Shown one piece after another: positions 32,900-45,218 of a stretch of DNA of 64,000 nt (its first letter is position 1; each line of letters starts with the position of its first letter). This DNA comes from Apiotrichum sp. Y4204 (Eukaryota > Basidiomycota > Tremellomycetes > Trichosporonales > Trichosporonaceae): contig JAMYHL010000069.1 in NCBI GenBank assembly GCA_025531455.1, positions 1-64,000 of the forward strand. The letters run 5' to 3'. The notes beneath the pieces were generated by a model, which was given only the letters and a program-made list of their open reading frames with translations, was not told where the DNA came from and ran no database searches. Position numbers and translations under genes: made by a program.

Positions 32900-33758
32900 T
32901 GTGGATAGATAACAAGAGGGGGTGACGTGGGTTGTTGTGATGAGGGAGATTAAGTCTGACCGTTGGTTGTTGCGGTGGGGTACTGCCAAGTGCGCGAGAG
33001 GCGACGTCTGTGAACGTCGTCTATGATCGTGTTGCACGGTCTCGTTGTTGTCACGAGGGATGGGTTGGCTTCTTAGAGCCTGTGGGTGCAGAGCATTCTG
33101 ATATAAAACCGAGCTGCAAGTCGAGGGATCAAAGAGGTTGTGTGACTCGCGGACGAACGACAGTCGACGCAAAACGCGAACAGGGAGAGATGCCGGGGAC
33201 TGGTGATTAATATATGTCGCACAGAGTCTGGGATAAGGATAGAGTGAGAGAGAGAAGCAGAGAAGAGAAAGCGAAAGGCTACAGGCCCCGCAAGATGGAG
33301 GTGGGGGAGTGTGGGGGAGCCGGGGGAGGAGCTGGATGGCTGCGCGCGCTGTCAAAAGGACGTGTTTGGGGCGGTATGGGCCTCGGTTGTACGCAATTGT
33401 TCCAGACGTTGAGTCACCGCTCTTCGCAGCTCAACTCTCTTGCGCTCTCTCTCACCAGCTGGGATCTGGAGTGAGTGAGACAAAAAGGCAGCTTGTCTGA
33501 GGGACCGGGATCTGATGGCGGGGGAGGGCGACACTTGTGATGTGATTTATGCCTGATAGACCGGGAAAGGAGGCAACTTTATGTCTTCTCCACAATAGTA
33601 TGCAGTGCTGTGAAGTGTGCGGAGGACGGGACGGAACTGGGGAGCAGGGAGGAAGGGTAGAGAGTCGTGAGACCGGATAATGAGTTGCTGGGATAGAGAG
33701 GCACGAGGGAGAGGTGTATGTGAAGTGTACGCACTGTGCACTGTAGTATGGTTTGTGT

Positions 33759-33783
33759 GTCTGTCTGCAGTCTGTCTGTCTGT
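33759..33783. repeat. (gtct)n microsatellite
   Basis: gtct units are repeated on both sides of a cag interruption. Non-coding. Confidence 0.75.
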
Positions 33784-33848
33784 GCCGCGGATAGGTGTTG
33801 TGGGAAAAAATCACGGCAGATCATGAGATAGCGACTGCACCACTGTAC

Positions 33849-33915
33849 TCCCTCTAGGTCTAGCTCTCTCTCTCTCTAGGCCCCTAGTCTGATAGTGTGG
33901 AGAGAGCTAGAGAGA
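33849..33915. repeat. Inverted GA/CT repeat
   Basis: tctaggtctagctctctctctc on the left is mirrored by gagagagctagagagaaa on the right about 35 nt away, giving a potential hairpin. No gene boundary nearby explains it as a terminator. Confidence 0.5.
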
Positions 33916-35320
33916 AAATGTGGGGTTTATCGCATACCGTTGCACGGCTGCACGCATCTAGGCCATCTGGGCCTCAAAGCTCCCTGGCCCCGGGGGCTGG
34001 GCTGGGCTGCGTAGGGGTGGGGGAGGCGCATGGGCGCAGAGGCGCAGATGGGAGGCGCCTGCCGGAACACAAGCGCGTGCCCAGTGCGACAGTGCGGCAG
34101 TGCGGCAGTTGCACACAGTGTTGCGGCAGGCAGGATAGCCCAGGGGCGATTGTGTTACGCGTGCGTTATCCGCCACCCACCATATGGCCACCATGGCCGC
34201 CATACAGGTCACTACGACGGTAAATCCTACACTTGCCGTGCCGATATCGCGGCACTACTCGTGTTGGCTGGCAGCTGGCAGTATTGGAGAGGAAATGCAT
34301 GAACGTGGACGCACCCACTGGCCCGTTGCCCGTGGCCTACTGAATGCTGAATGGCAGCGTGGTCACCATCCGGCAGTGATACACAGCCGGCGTGAGGAAT
34401 GCGGCAGTCGAGGGGCCAGAACTGCCACAACAGGCGCTAAATAGCGGGGTATGGGGAAAAGAACCGCTTCGGCTCTGGTGCATCTGGTGGCCGGTTGGTG
34501 TGAGGACGGGGGTGGACGGATGGTGGGCCGTGGGTGCACGGATGCGGATGTCTTGCAATGCTGTTAACAATCAACAACTGAACGGTCACCATAGCGCACC
34601 CGCGCACGATAGCACAAGTCGGATCCGCGCCGATCCTCTGGATTTCCCCTGCCACTACTGGAGGTGATCTGCAGTGGTTCAGGAGCAGAGCGACGCTGTC
34701 TGGTCCCCCGCTCTCTCCCCAAAGGCGCGTGCCTGGAACCGGGACTGCTACCCTTACTGTCGAAGCCCCTGGGCCCCCAGAGATGCCACAGACCAAAAGG
34801 GAGGATAACCCTCTCACGATCGCTTTCTTAATTCCCACGATCCCCCCCGTCCCATACGGCCATTGAATAGGAATGTTATTCCACATACTGTACATTGAAC
34901 CCTGTTGACCTGTTCTTAAAGTGCGACTAGGAGGGAACAAAGCCTCAATGTATGTACACGCAATTTTCATTGATAGGATGTGGAGTCTCCACATCCACTT
35001 CCTATGATGACATGGGTACTGCACGATCCAGTAGCCAGTGGCCAGTGGAGTGCCACAGCAAACACCATAGACAGATGGTGGCGAGCTCGGTACCACCATC
35101 ATCATTTCTATCCACATTCACTACAGCCCGGCGTCATTCCCAATCTTTCGCCTTCAGTCCAGTCTTCTTCTCGCGTTACCTCGAAAGACGTTTACAGGTG
35201 CCCGTGGGCTGCCAACCGTGGTTTACTTGAGACTTTTCTTGCTTCGCCTCATCTCGGCCCAGGTCGGGTTCATCACGAATCGATTAGTCAAGGCACCAAG
35301 TGCCCTAACTGTGCAGCACG

Positions 35321-37486
35321 ATGTCTTTATCGCCTGCACCCATTCGGTTTGCTTCAGCATCTCCGGCTGAGACTTGTGAATCACCTTCAACCACAGATCC
35401 TTTAGCACGGCTGGGTCCGGACATTTTTGTGGAAGTCCTGTTCTGTCTCTCAGCCCATGACCTGCTGATAGCGGAACGAGTATGTCGTTCTTGGAATGAC
35501 TGTGCGCAAGCATTCTCAGGCGGTCTTTGGCGCAGACTCTGCCTTCAGGATGGCGTTGAACAAAGTGACATCAAAGCTGGCGATCACCTCGCACAAACCG
35601 GACAGTGGAGCGTGCACGAACACGATCGTCGAGTTATTGCCGACAATGTGGATATGCTTCTTACTCCACAACCCCTTCGAGACTGGGTGGAAGCAACTGA
35701 TACCCCCTTAATGACCCCACTTCAGTCGCCCGGAATGCATCAAGCCCGCGTCAACTGGCGCTATATTTGTAAGTGGACAAAGTCGTTGGCCGTCACACAG
35801 TGTCACTGACCGTCCTCTAGGCAAAGCTCACAAAGACTTGCAGGCAGCATGGGCCACTTCGCGTTGCCGACTTCGATGGATCACTACCCCAAACAACGTC
35901 GTGTGGCGCATAAAGTCACATATGGAGCAGGATGTGATTATGTGCACATCGAGGACAAGAGGCTTCACCGTGCTGGACCGAAACACGTCCGAACCGCTCT
36001 TCGAAATTCACGGTCTAGAAAGCTATGCGCACGTTGAAGCAGAACGAGGCTTTGCGGTGTTTAACACTCCGGGACACGTTCATCCGGTCATTGGTGTACA
36101 CTTTGATTCTGACAACGGTGTGTTTTTGACATCACGTTCACTTCTGACTATTAGAGAACACGGCCTTTGAGGTTTGGCGCACAGCCGAGGCGCGATCCCG
36201 ATCGGATCTGCCATACGTCGGCGAATCTTCCATTGCCTGGAGCGCCGGCTCGTATACGCATCCAGATGAATATCAGCCGGGTGTCCGCAATGGTCCTCTC
36301 CCCCGTGGTCATATGGAGCATTTCCGCACTCTCCAGCCGCCAAAATCATGTCATGCTCTCCGCCTCCACGTCGATGGCGCCGACACTGACAGCCCACGGG
36401 CTGTCTTTGGTTCCGCTGCGTCTGATGAGTTTTACATCTGGCCGTTGGAGGAGAACCGGCCGCTTGAAGTCATCCCCCGCGGCGATGCAGACAAGGGAAG
36501 ACCACGGGTGTGTTGTCCCTATAGAGACCATTGGCTAACCACAGTACATTGAGCTCGATGACAAGTTTGTGTTCATCTGCATGGAGACGCAGGTGCACGT
36601 TTACTCGCGCAGGGAGAGCAAACATATCGTTAGCTTCCCCCCAAGCAACGCTCCCGCCCAGGACGCCGCCGCACTGGCGTTTTCTCTTGCCCTTTCCGAA
36701 GACTTCAAGGCCATCCCCGACCAAGAGCGGATCCGGGCGACGCCAGGCGCGACAGCGGACGGTGTCCCTGCGCCTATCGGCCGTGCGACAGTCACTGGTG
36801 CTCACCGCGGAGGGGATGGTTTTACAGAGGCCATACTCCGTGGTATTGCCATGAACCCAGACCGCATCGGGGTAGATGAGGCTGTAGAGATAGAATACGG
36901 CTTCTCAGCAGTGCATTACACGCCTACTGACTTGGTGTGCACAGCACGCTCGGGTGCGGTTTTCGTTGTGCGCCACTACGCTGCTGTTTTCAACCAAGCC
37001 CTCAAGATGCCCGAGGCCGAACGTGCTCAGTTTGTGGCCGACAACACAATCATAATCGCGCTTGGCACCGTGGCCTCGCAGCTCACGACCTATCGGCACC
37101 ACATTGTGATCTGCACAGTGAGTGTTACCTTGACACTTCTCATCTAACCTCAGTCGTTCAACGTGATCGTCATAGACGGCAATGCTCTTCCTGATATCCC
37201 TGAGCCAACTTCCTCTAAGCCTTACACCCCGCCAACGCTCCGCGCACACGTCCTGCTGGACAACCATCCACAGGCGATGAAACAGAGCAGCTGCATACAG
37301 GCAGACGCACGCAGTGTCTACTTGACCTACTGGGCCACTGGAGAAATGGATGCCGTGGGCGGCTTCAATGCCCACAGTGCTACGTTTCCTACCAATGGTG
37401 AGTTGTCGAAGGGAGATAAGCTAATCTCAGCGGCGCTCGAGGGTTTCGGGATGTGCATCAAGACGTGGACCTTTGGTCAGGAATAG
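35321..37486 (+). CDS. F-box protein, paralogue of the gene at 14650-16417
   Basis: Five exons, 35321-35768, 35821-36117, 36155-36507, 36545-37117 and 37154-37486, giving 667 residues. The F-box reads LARLGPDIFVEVLFCLSAHD, LLIAERVCRSWNDCA and GGLWRRLCLQD. The remainder is beta-rich, with repeated blade-like segments: VIMCTSRTRGFTVLDR, FAVFNTPGHVHPVIGVHFD, ENTAFEVWRTAE, DEFYIWPLEENRPLEV, YIELDDKFVFICMETQVHVY, DLVCTARSGAVFVVRHYAAV and FNVIVIDGNALPD. All junctions keep frame. The order of motifs matches the first F-box gene, though that gene has one intron and this one has four. Presumed SCF adaptor; the substrate is unknown. Confidence 0.82.
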
Positions 37487-38223
37487 GAGACACCAGGGGG
37501 GAGAGGACATCAACCTGTGACTCGGGTCCGACAGGTGGCCCATCTGCCTGATTATAGGCAATCGCAGTGGTGTGAAGCGATAATATCATCTGAGAATTCA
37601 TGAAACCACATGTCAGCGTACGCGCAAGCGCCTCACACACAGCATGGTGGACGAACGGGTGACCAAAATAATGATGCTCTTCTGAAACATCGGCAAAGTC
37701 GGCTACCTCCGATAAGCAACCACTAATGTCGCCATAGTGGCTGCTGATTGTCATATCGCTGAGCTGCGCGCTATGCGCGGAATGATGAGCTTCTGCTATA
37801 TCGCTGCATGAAGCTGTCTCACACTGCGTGAAATTACTGATTATTTCTGTCTATCTTCTTCCCCTCGGCCTGCCTTCTCTGTTATTTTTACCTAGGTGAC
37901 ATGGTGGACTGACGGATTTGTTCGCCACACGATGACACGCAGTGGGACCATTGCTGACTGGCATCACGCCACCCATTGCGGTGATGGCGATGCCGCAACG
38001 AACAGTTGGTAACAGCCACAAGGATGAACAGCTGGATACTGGGTCCACCCATGGTGATACCAGTCCAACCCCAATGTATACGTTGTACACCGGCGAGGAC
38101 GCGAGAGTAGTGCTCAGGACCAACTTTGACAGAGGTCTGATGATGGTTCTATATAAACGAGCAAGGCTAGCCAGCTCACTTCAACAGCAGCACCAACCGA
38201 GCCTCTCAACCCTACGCACTATT
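37487..38223. other. Intergenic region with the dioxygenase promoter
   Basis: An open frame runs into the dioxygenase from 37942, but it contains the TATA box and has no conserved content, so it is taken as promoter and leader rather than coding. Confidence 0.6.
38150..38157 (+). promoter_or_regulatory. TATA box of the TauD-like dioxygenase gene
   Basis: TATATAAA lies 67-74 nt before the ATG at 38224, followed by a CA-rich leader (caacagcagcaccaacc). This spacing supports 38224 rather than 37942 as the start codon. Confidence 0.7.
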
Positions 38224-39459
38224 ATGTCGCCCATCGCTCTTGCCTCCGACGTGGCGGCGCCTTTTGCCGACCTTAAGCTGGCGCCCAAACCCTCTGATAA
38301 GAAGACGCTACAGTGGTTCAGCGAGACGGGCCGCCCCGCCTCAGAGTATCCATACGCGCACCTCTTGCCCTCGCTCGACCGGGAGGTTACCTACGAGAAG
38401 CTACTTCCTTTTGAGCACGTCGACCCGGGCCTGGCGGCACTGGAGCACGCTACTCCCCGTGCGTTCCTTGACGGCGCGGAAGTGGAGGACCTGACCCCCG
38501 AGTTTGGATCAGAGGTCAACGGCATCCAGCTGCACACCCTCGACGACAGGGGGCGCCAACAGCTCGCGCTGTACGTCGCCCAGCGCGGCGTCGTCGCGTT
38601 CCGTGACCAGGCCTTTGTGGACCAGGATCCCGAGTGGCAGGTGCGCAACTGGGGAGCATTCTTCGGCCGCAACCACATCCATCCGACGTCTGGACAACCC
38701 AAGGGCTTCCCCGAACTCCACCTCGTCTAGTGAGTAAACATCCTACCAACGCTGACATTAGCCGCGAGTGGGGAAACGAGGCGAACAACGACTATTACCT
38801 CGCAAACCGCGTGTCCTCTATCGGCTGGCACTCGGACGTATGTACCACACACAGGCATCGCTGACGGCAGGTGACATACGAAAAGCAGCCGCCGGGACTG
38901 ACCGCGCTGTTCCTGTACGACTCGCCCGTGAGCGGCGGGGACACGGCGTTTGTCGACCAGCGCGGCGCGTACAAGCGCCTCTCGCCCTCCTTCCGCGCGT
39001 ATCTCGAGACGCTGCGAGTGCAGCACTCGGGGGCCGAGCAGGCGGCATACTCTCGCGAGAGGGGAGAGAAGCACGGAAACTCGGCCGCGTACGCACACGT
39101 CCGCCGTGAGCCCGTGAGCAACGATCACCCGCTCGTACGCCGCCACCCCGTGACCGGCGACAAGGCGCTGTTCGTCAACCGTGTTTTCTCGCGGCACATC
39201 CTCGGCTTGAAAACTGAGGAGAGTGCGTCAGTCCTCGGGTTTCTATACGATACGATAGAGCGTAGTGCCGATATTCAGGTGCGCGTGCGCTGGCGTCCCC
39301 GCACTGTCGTACTCTGGGACAGTGAGTCGGTTGATAGGGGTAGTACTGACGGCAGACCGCATCACCGCGCACTCGGCGCTCGTCGACTTTGATAATATCC
39401 CGGGGTCGCGCCGCCACGGCGCACGAATCACCCCGCAGGCTGAGGTTCCTACCCTTTGA
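38224..39459 (+). CDS. TauD/TfdA-family 2-oxoglutarate/Fe(II) dioxygenase (JLP1-like)
   Basis: Four exons, 38224-38729, 38762-38837, 38871-39321 and 39356-39459, giving 378 residues. The family oxidises sulfonates such as taurine (releasing sulfite) or sulfate esters. Motifs in order: DLTPEFGSEVNGIQLHTL, YVAQRGVVAFRDQAF, FFGRNHIHPTSGQPKGFPEL, the iron-binding HxD in IGWHSDVTYE, a PPGLTALFLYDSPVSGGDTA segment, RRHPVTGDKALFVNRVFSRH, then after the last intron WDNRITAHSALVDF with the distal His, and SRRHGARITPQ with the 2-oxoglutarate-binding Arg. The metal and cosubstrate residues all appear present. Cytosolic; probably induced by sulfur limitation (known for JLP1, not shown here). Taurine versus other sulfonates cannot be told from sequence. 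Confidence 0.93.
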
Positions 39460-42417
39460 CCTTGTCGACACAAAGGGACCTTTACAAGACGAGGCTGACG
39501 AGAAGCGCGCGAAAGCTCGAGAAGCGAATTGGCACGTGAACCGCAGGTTGTACATTCACCATTGTCATGCAAGCATAAGAAGACTGTGGCGTGCAATTGA
39601 GGGTTCGCAAGCCCAAGAGGAGTCTCAACCTGCGTGAAGCCGTTCGGTCTGGTTTTCGCTCGAAATCTGTGGGATTGTACTGCAAGTCTGGCACCGACCT
39701 CGCAGATTCCCGAAGTGTTCCACCCGGTCGGGCTTGACGAGGGCAATATCGGAGAATTCAACGTTCTCAGAAACCCTGATGAGAGTCTGCCATGCACTGT
39801 GGGGAAGCCACCAAGGGGTTCCCGTCGGTCGTCAGGCGTCAGTGAGCGCGCCTGACTACCAGGTATCCCGCTGTGAAACTGCACGCGAGCTTGATGTCAG
39901 CACTGCACTCCTCTGCCTCGTTCTCTCACGACCGAGGCTCTCGATTCAAACCCGAGTGACGAAACCCGCTTGTAACAACTCTGACGCGCAGTCGGTCGTC
40001 ACTCATATTGCCAGAAGGACCAGAGGCTAAAGTCTGGGTAAGGCATGTCAGTTCAGTGGGGCAGCAGGGATAACGGTGGCGCGTTGCGTGGCTCGGAACT
40101 CGGTCCTGGCCGGTGACGCGTCGCGTCAGGGTTGTGGGGTTCGGGCATAGGTGAGTAACTGGACGAGACTTTCGAATTCATGGACAAGTGAAGGAAGTGC
40201 GAGGTCTCAAGGGTCGAGCCTCGACGCTCAGTGGGTGTCTCCGACTGTGGGGTAGATCAACTGACCGAAACCCAGCGGGCAGAGTAATAAACAGCAGGCA
40301 CGCATTCCTTACGCGCTAGCTTCCTTTCCCTCGTTCCCCAATGGAGCGTGATCCCACAACCCTGGGACCTTGCGATGGATAGGACACGTCGATGCGAGGT
40401 CAGGCGAGCACTAGTAGTTCAATGGCCGGCTGGGTGTACATAACGGACGTGCATTGGCCTGGAAGCATGCGCATTGGCTCAGAGGAGCCAAACAAGACTT
40501 CAACAGGTCACGCGAGTAATTGACAAGGTCGCGAGAGCCAGGCCAGGTGAGACATCCGTCTCACCAATTCATAGTCGTCTGGCAAGAGAAGTATGGTTCC
40601 TTGCGAAATGTCATCACGACAGCAAGACATCGAAAGGTGTGGGGGGTGGTCTCTTTGTGAAGTATGCCGCCGAAGTCTCGCCTTTGATTGCAGATCGGGG
40701 TCAGGTCTGTAAAAAAACACGGTTGAATCTTGAGAACCCCCCAAGTTTATACTATTTGTTCTAGTTTCCAACCTTGCCGAGTCGGCACTCACACAGTTGC
40801 GATGGGGTGCGATCGGGGTCCGTGTTGAGCATCGGGCGCACGCGACATCAAAGAAGCAGTGGGGACGATCTAGGGTGGTCTCGCTGTCTATCCGTCATAG
40901 CCTTCGGTTCCAAAGGTGCAGTCATGCTGTCGCGCACTTGACAGTGGAGGCTTGATTGCCAGCGCCACCAACCTTCTCCCACCAAACTTGTGGGGATGTA
41001 GGAAACACAACAAGTGCAGTAGAGCGACAGTGACCTCACTCTCCGCGATCATCCACTGTATACGCTGCATCATGAGAGTAGAACTTCCACGCCACGTAGG
41101 CCAATTGCCACGCAAGAGGGTCATCGCCGCTCTGTGTGATCATAGTAACGGCTGTCAGAGTCGCGATAATGAACGGTCGATCGTGTGAACGGCACTGGTT
41201 GGTATTGTTCAGCGCGGAAAGACAATCACGGCGATGCGCTGGCATGCTGGCACCAGCTCTGCCAGCACGCCAAGCGAGGACGTCGGGCCGCGATCACGGG
41301 CAGGCACCGGACGCGGTGTCTCTTAATTATGGCGGTGGAGTGGGCCCCACAAAAAAGTAAGCCAGATGGTAATTTTGGCTCCCAAAGGTGCTTTCAAGAG
41401 ATGCTGTGGTCGGTGCCTTGTGCGTCCGAGTGGCAACAACTGCACAGTACAGTAGTAGTGGATGTTTGGGAGGGTTGCGTAATGGCCGGCACGGTCCCAA
41501 TCGATCCCACCATCTCAGTGGACCGGGGTTGTTACCTTTGCACGATGCATAATCCGGTGATCAAGCGCCTCCATGATCGAAACGAGGCAGGGGCGCCCAC
41601 TTGCTCAGTGTGTTGGGGAGTGGAGGGTGGAGGATTGAGGGAACAAGCACCGAGCCCGAGGAGCATCGGAGATGTGGGATACGAGGGCGCAGGCCCTCGT
41701 TTGCGTGGGTCCTCTTCCCGCTGTCTATTCCAGCTGCTCTGCAGGGTGCTGCGCTGCTCGGAGCTCGGTGTGAATGTCACCGGATCACGGCGAGAAGGGC
41801 GACGGGCGACGATCTGCGGCTGCGGTGGGCTGCGGTCGCCTGAGTGATCTTCCAACTGTTGGGGTCGAGGCGCAGAAGCGGAGGCGGCCACCGGGAAGGG
41901 GTCAACAGGAATTATGGGCTATGGGCCATTATTCTGTGAGCCCCAACAAAACGTACCTCGAGCGTTGGACCACGTCTGCTGTGGGGATGTGGTCGGTGGT
42001 GGGTGGATGTCACAGGACGGGGCGGTGGCGCAAAGCTCAGATGCGCCGGGGCCCAGCACCGTGCAGTGGCGTGTTGTCAGCGAGGCTGCTGGGCGCTGGG
42101 AAGCCCGGATGTTTGGAGTCACCCCCCGAGCCTGGGATATCCGTTACGGGCTTGTCGCATGTCGCATGGTCACACGAGACCGCCCGTACCGCCCCCCGCC
42201 GTCCCGCGATCCTGCAGCCAGTATGCATTCCTCATCCACAGAAGTCTACGACATATGCCCTGCATATATAAAACTAGTCCGGGGGGTCGCTGTTGGTTTC
42301 TCCCAATGACCTCTCCACCATCTACCTCCCCGTGCACTGTGCACTTGCACTCGCCATCACCTGTCCCAACCACACCTCTCTCACGCCCACCCCGGTAGCC
42401 CGCAATCTCCAACCACG
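39460..42417. other. 3-kb gene-poor region
   Basis: No gene is supported. It ends in the promoter of the small cysteine-motif gene A. Open frames at 41185-41847 and 42003-42398 run on both strands and have no splice or family support. Confidence 0.5.
42265..42273 (+). promoter_or_regulatory. TATA box of small cysteine-motif gene A
   Basis: TATATAAAA lies 145 nt before the ATG at 42418 and is followed by a pyrimidine/CA-rich leader, as at other strong TATA promoters in this window. Confidence 0.65.
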
Positions 42418-42649
42418 ATGTTCAACATGAACTACTGCAAGGGTGACAGCAACGGTGTCAACCAAGGTCGTGAGTATCTCTGCCTCATTCACCAGTGGCC
42501 CAAGCTAACTCTCAGGCAACTGCTGGTGGCGCTCGGCCTCGAACAGCGGCCACCAATGCCGCTTTTGCGGTGTGCCCAAGGGCGAGCCCAAGCAACAGCA
42601 GGTCGTTGCGAGCGCGCGTATCGTCGCCCCCCGTGCTGGGGGTTTCTAG
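42418..42649 (+). CDS. Small four-cysteine protein A (uncharacterised family)
   Basis: Two exons, 42418-42469 and 42516-42649, giving 61 residues. I do not recognise it. Cysteines at 7, 20, 32 and 35 give C-x12-C-x11-C-x2-C. Around them are CKGDSNGVN, a QGRNCWWRS element, and HQCRFCGVPKGEP. There is no signal peptide or TM helix, and the tail is short and basic (ASARIVAPRAGGF). The donor gtgagt at 42470, branch-like gctaac and ctcag acceptor are all good, and a TATA box and leader precede it. The intron lies in phase 1 exactly two codons before the second cysteine, as in the two relatives at 43610-43935 and 45219-45534. A zinc-binding or redox-active protein is possible; this is inference from cysteine spacing only. 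Confidence 0.65.
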
Positions 42650-43609
42650 TCGTCACTGGCCCTCCTCCTCGTCATCCGACGGCCATGCCCCCTACCTACG
42701 GGTACAGCGCCGCACGCCGCGAGGATTCTCCATTTCCGCAGGGTATCATCATTACATGTTCATAATCAAGACGCACGAACGACGAACGACGGAGCAGGCG
42801 TGCCATCTTCCCGTACGGAAGGTGGCACGGGAAAGAAGTAATTGAGGCAGCCCTCAACCCATGTAGTAGCCCCATAGTGTACATAGTAGTCATCCAATGC
42901 ACTTCGTGCCCCATACTGTCATCTCTACAACATCTCGCTCAAGGCTGTAATAACTTGTGCTCCAACCCACCTCGACAGCTCACCGTTCGAGCACAGCGGC
43001 GAAGGCGGAGTGGGCGGAGTGTCGATGAGGCATGAGGAGACGACGACCTGCGGGCAAACATCGCCGCGCCACAAATATTTGTTGGCCCCACAGGCTGATG
43101 TCATCACCATGACTTTCAGGCCCATAAAGCTCCAGCAGATCAGCAGATCAAGTAAAAGTGGTGGTCAGTCCCCACGTTCATCTATATCCCTATCTCCATA
43201 TATCCGTATATCCTCTGAGCCTGCCACATAGGCACGGCGCACTGAGTAGCCTGGATGCCCTGACTCCGCCCGAGGACGCCCACTGCTGCTTCCGCGATCC
43301 CGCGGCCCGGTCTCTCTTTAACACCAAGAATGCAAAGGCGAGGGTCATTGCAGGATACATAGACTTTCTAATAACATGTATTGTATGATCTAGTCATCGT
43401 CAGTCTAGTCATCGTCAGTCTAGTCATCGTCTCGTCGTGTGAAGCAGCCGTTCAATTTCTTCGTGAGGGTTCGTACAGTCAAAAAGTCGTCCAGAAGTCA
43501 TAAAGTCGTCAAGAAGGGTCGGAGGTGATCTCAAGCGCTAGGGCGGAGAAAGGAGGCAGGGACTGGTCAAAGGCGCATGGCGGCGTGGCGCAATACTCGC
43601 GGCTAGTTC
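42650..43609. other. Intergenic region between small genes A and B
   Basis: Convergent 3' regions of genes A and B. It contains one short tandem repeat and nothing else recognised. Confidence 0.5.
43391..43431. repeat. 15-bp tandem repeat, nearly three copies
   Basis: tagtcatcgtcagtc is repeated at 43391, 43406 and (partial) 43421. A degenerate agtcgtc motif continues in the following 100 nt. Confidence 0.85.
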
Positions 43610-43935
43610 TCAAAGCCATCCTCCGCGCTTCGGACTCGGCGCCGTCGGCGTGCACGGCGTGCCCTCGGACCCCTTCTCAAGCGGTATGGCACAGTACTTG
43701 CAGTGCACATTCGCGGCGTCGCGGACCCACCAGCATTGGCCTGAGGTAAGCGCGGGGGCGTACACGTGAGACACGGCTGAGACTGGGGAGATCGAGGAGA
43801 CTCACCTCCAAAGTTGACGCCAAGCGCACCCCGGCAGCGCGGCATGCCGTTCATGTCGAGCGGCATGGCGAACGCACTGGAGTCTTCAAAAAAGGCGTTC
43901 GGGGTATCCATGGGGGACAGGGCTATTGTTGACAT
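43610..43935 (-). CDS. Small four-cysteine protein B (uncharacterised family)
   Basis: Two exons, 43935-43806 and 43740-43610, giving 86 residues. Cysteines at 34, 46, 57 and 60 give C-x11-C-x10-C-x2-C. The core reads PRCRGALGVNFGG, then QCWWVRDAANVHCKYC, then AIPLEKG. Shared with protein A: C-x-G, GVN, a G-x-C-WW block, and a final C-x-aromatic-C followed by a hydrophobic residue and Pro. The acidic N-terminal 30 residues (PMDTPNAFFEDSS) are extra. The phase-1 intron again lies two codons before the second cysteine. Without the splice the second exon would be read in another frame, giving the arginine-rich frame seen on this strand. No signal peptide. Function unknown. Confidence 0.65.
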
Positions 43936-45218
43936 CGCGGTGGATTGAGAGGAGAGTGTGTAGGAAGTCAGCAGGTGGCAGCTGCTGAGAAGAACGGGGG
44001 TAGTAGTGAGCAGTGACCGTTGGGTGGTGAGAAGGATAACGGCCTGCACTACTTTATGTATATCCTATGCAACGAGGTCAAAAATTCTAGCTATCCAAGC
44101 TGCAAGCCGGGGGAGCTTCTTGTCCTCCTCTTGGCTTCAACATCAGACGGTTCCTGGGTCCTGGTCGCGCCGACGACGTCCTGGACAATCTACAACCCCA
44201 GATTGCAGCAGATCGAAACGCCAGGAAACGAGAACGGGACGGCCCAGCCATGCCAGCCAGTCCCTTTGTACTGCATGTCGCACAGGGGAGCGTACGGAGC
44301 GTGATAAGCCTGGAGCAAGCGGGCTAAGCGCCTGGACGGGATAGACCTTGAATCCCGGACCCTGGCACATCTGGGCATATCTGGGCGTATCTGTCATATC
44401 TGTTATATCTGGTATCTGGTATATCTGGGACACCCGGGGCAGACGTCCCATGCACAAATTCACAAACGGAGAGCCGAACATGTAAAGAAGACACATCCGA
44501 TGGGCCAGTTGCAGTCTGGATCACGTCTGCCAGGGGTGGGAGTTGACACGACAGTGTCACCCCCGTGTCACGGATCGCGGAGAGTACCGCAACAACTTGG
44601 ACGAATTGAACCAGCGGAATCGAGCTCTCCACAGTCGGAGGATCCCACAAGTCCCACAAGGCGCCGGGTAGAGCCACGAGAAACCACGAGAAGCCAAGAA
44701 ATCCCATATCCAGGACGAGAAACTACTTTGACAGACACATGACCACTGACACTAGCGAGGGGCGTGCCCTGGCGCGACCTGGCGGCCGCCGGCAACTTTG
44801 TTTTTTCACAACAACTATCCGTTCACAAAACTTGCTGCCAGGACGAAACATCGTGACGCCAGGCTGCAGCTTGACAGTGACAGGACAGTCCGACGATGCG
44901 GGATGATAACTCCTGATCCAGACGAACCGGGATGAGTTTGCTCGCTGCCCGCTCTCCCACACATCACAGCATTCCGTTAGCGGCGTTACGCGAGGTACAC
45001 AGGAGATTGTGTGGACATGGAACCGGTGGGTTTTCCGAGTTCCCCGCGTTCAGTTTTTACGATGACATACGCGTTACTATACTACAGCGATACAACAGTC
45101 TGCAATGGGTGATGGGTGGCCGAACTATGCTGAGCTGGGACAGGAAGGTCGGGCTTTTGAGCATGGGTCTTATGAGGATGGTACGTGGGCGATGGGTAAG
45201 ACCGGCCGGTGAACCGGT
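43936..45218. other. Intergenic region between small genes B and C
   Basis: Includes the promoter of gene B (weak TATA-like atatacataaa on the minus strand, 44053-44063) and a tandem repeat. No gene is supported. Confidence 0.5.
44368..44430. repeat. Tandem repeat of atatctg-type units
   Basis: Units of 7-12 nt (catctgggc, atatctgggc, gtatctg, atatctg, gtatctg) repeat about seven times. Non-coding minisatellite-like DNA. Confidence 0.75.

Larger units (their letters stand above)
32900..35320. other. 2.4-kb gene-poor region between divergent DUF1776 and F-box genes
   Basis: Both flanking genes point outwards, so their promoters are here. The DNA is rich in short repeats: GA/CT runs around 33240 and 33430, (gtct)n at 33759-33783, an inverted GA/CT repeat at 33849-33915 and gcggcagt units near 34090. 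The minus-strand open frame 34437-35117 has no conserved pattern and is not called. Confidence 0.5.

Noticed and set aside
34437..35117. 226-codon minus-strand open frame
   Set aside because: No conserved motifs, overlaps repeat-rich DNA upstream of the F-box gene, and overlapping frames exist on the other strand.
37942..38223. In-frame upstream extension of the TauD-like gene
   Set aside because: Contains the TATA box and a leader-like sequence; family proteins start near 38224.
39940..39980. gggtttgaatc on the minus strand resembling a B box
   Set aside because: No matching A box or cloverleaf.
41185..41847. 220-codon plus-strand open frame, containing CSELGVN which recalls the small-gene motif
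   Set aside because: The rest of the four-cysteine motif does not follow and there is no intron at the expected place; treated as chance.
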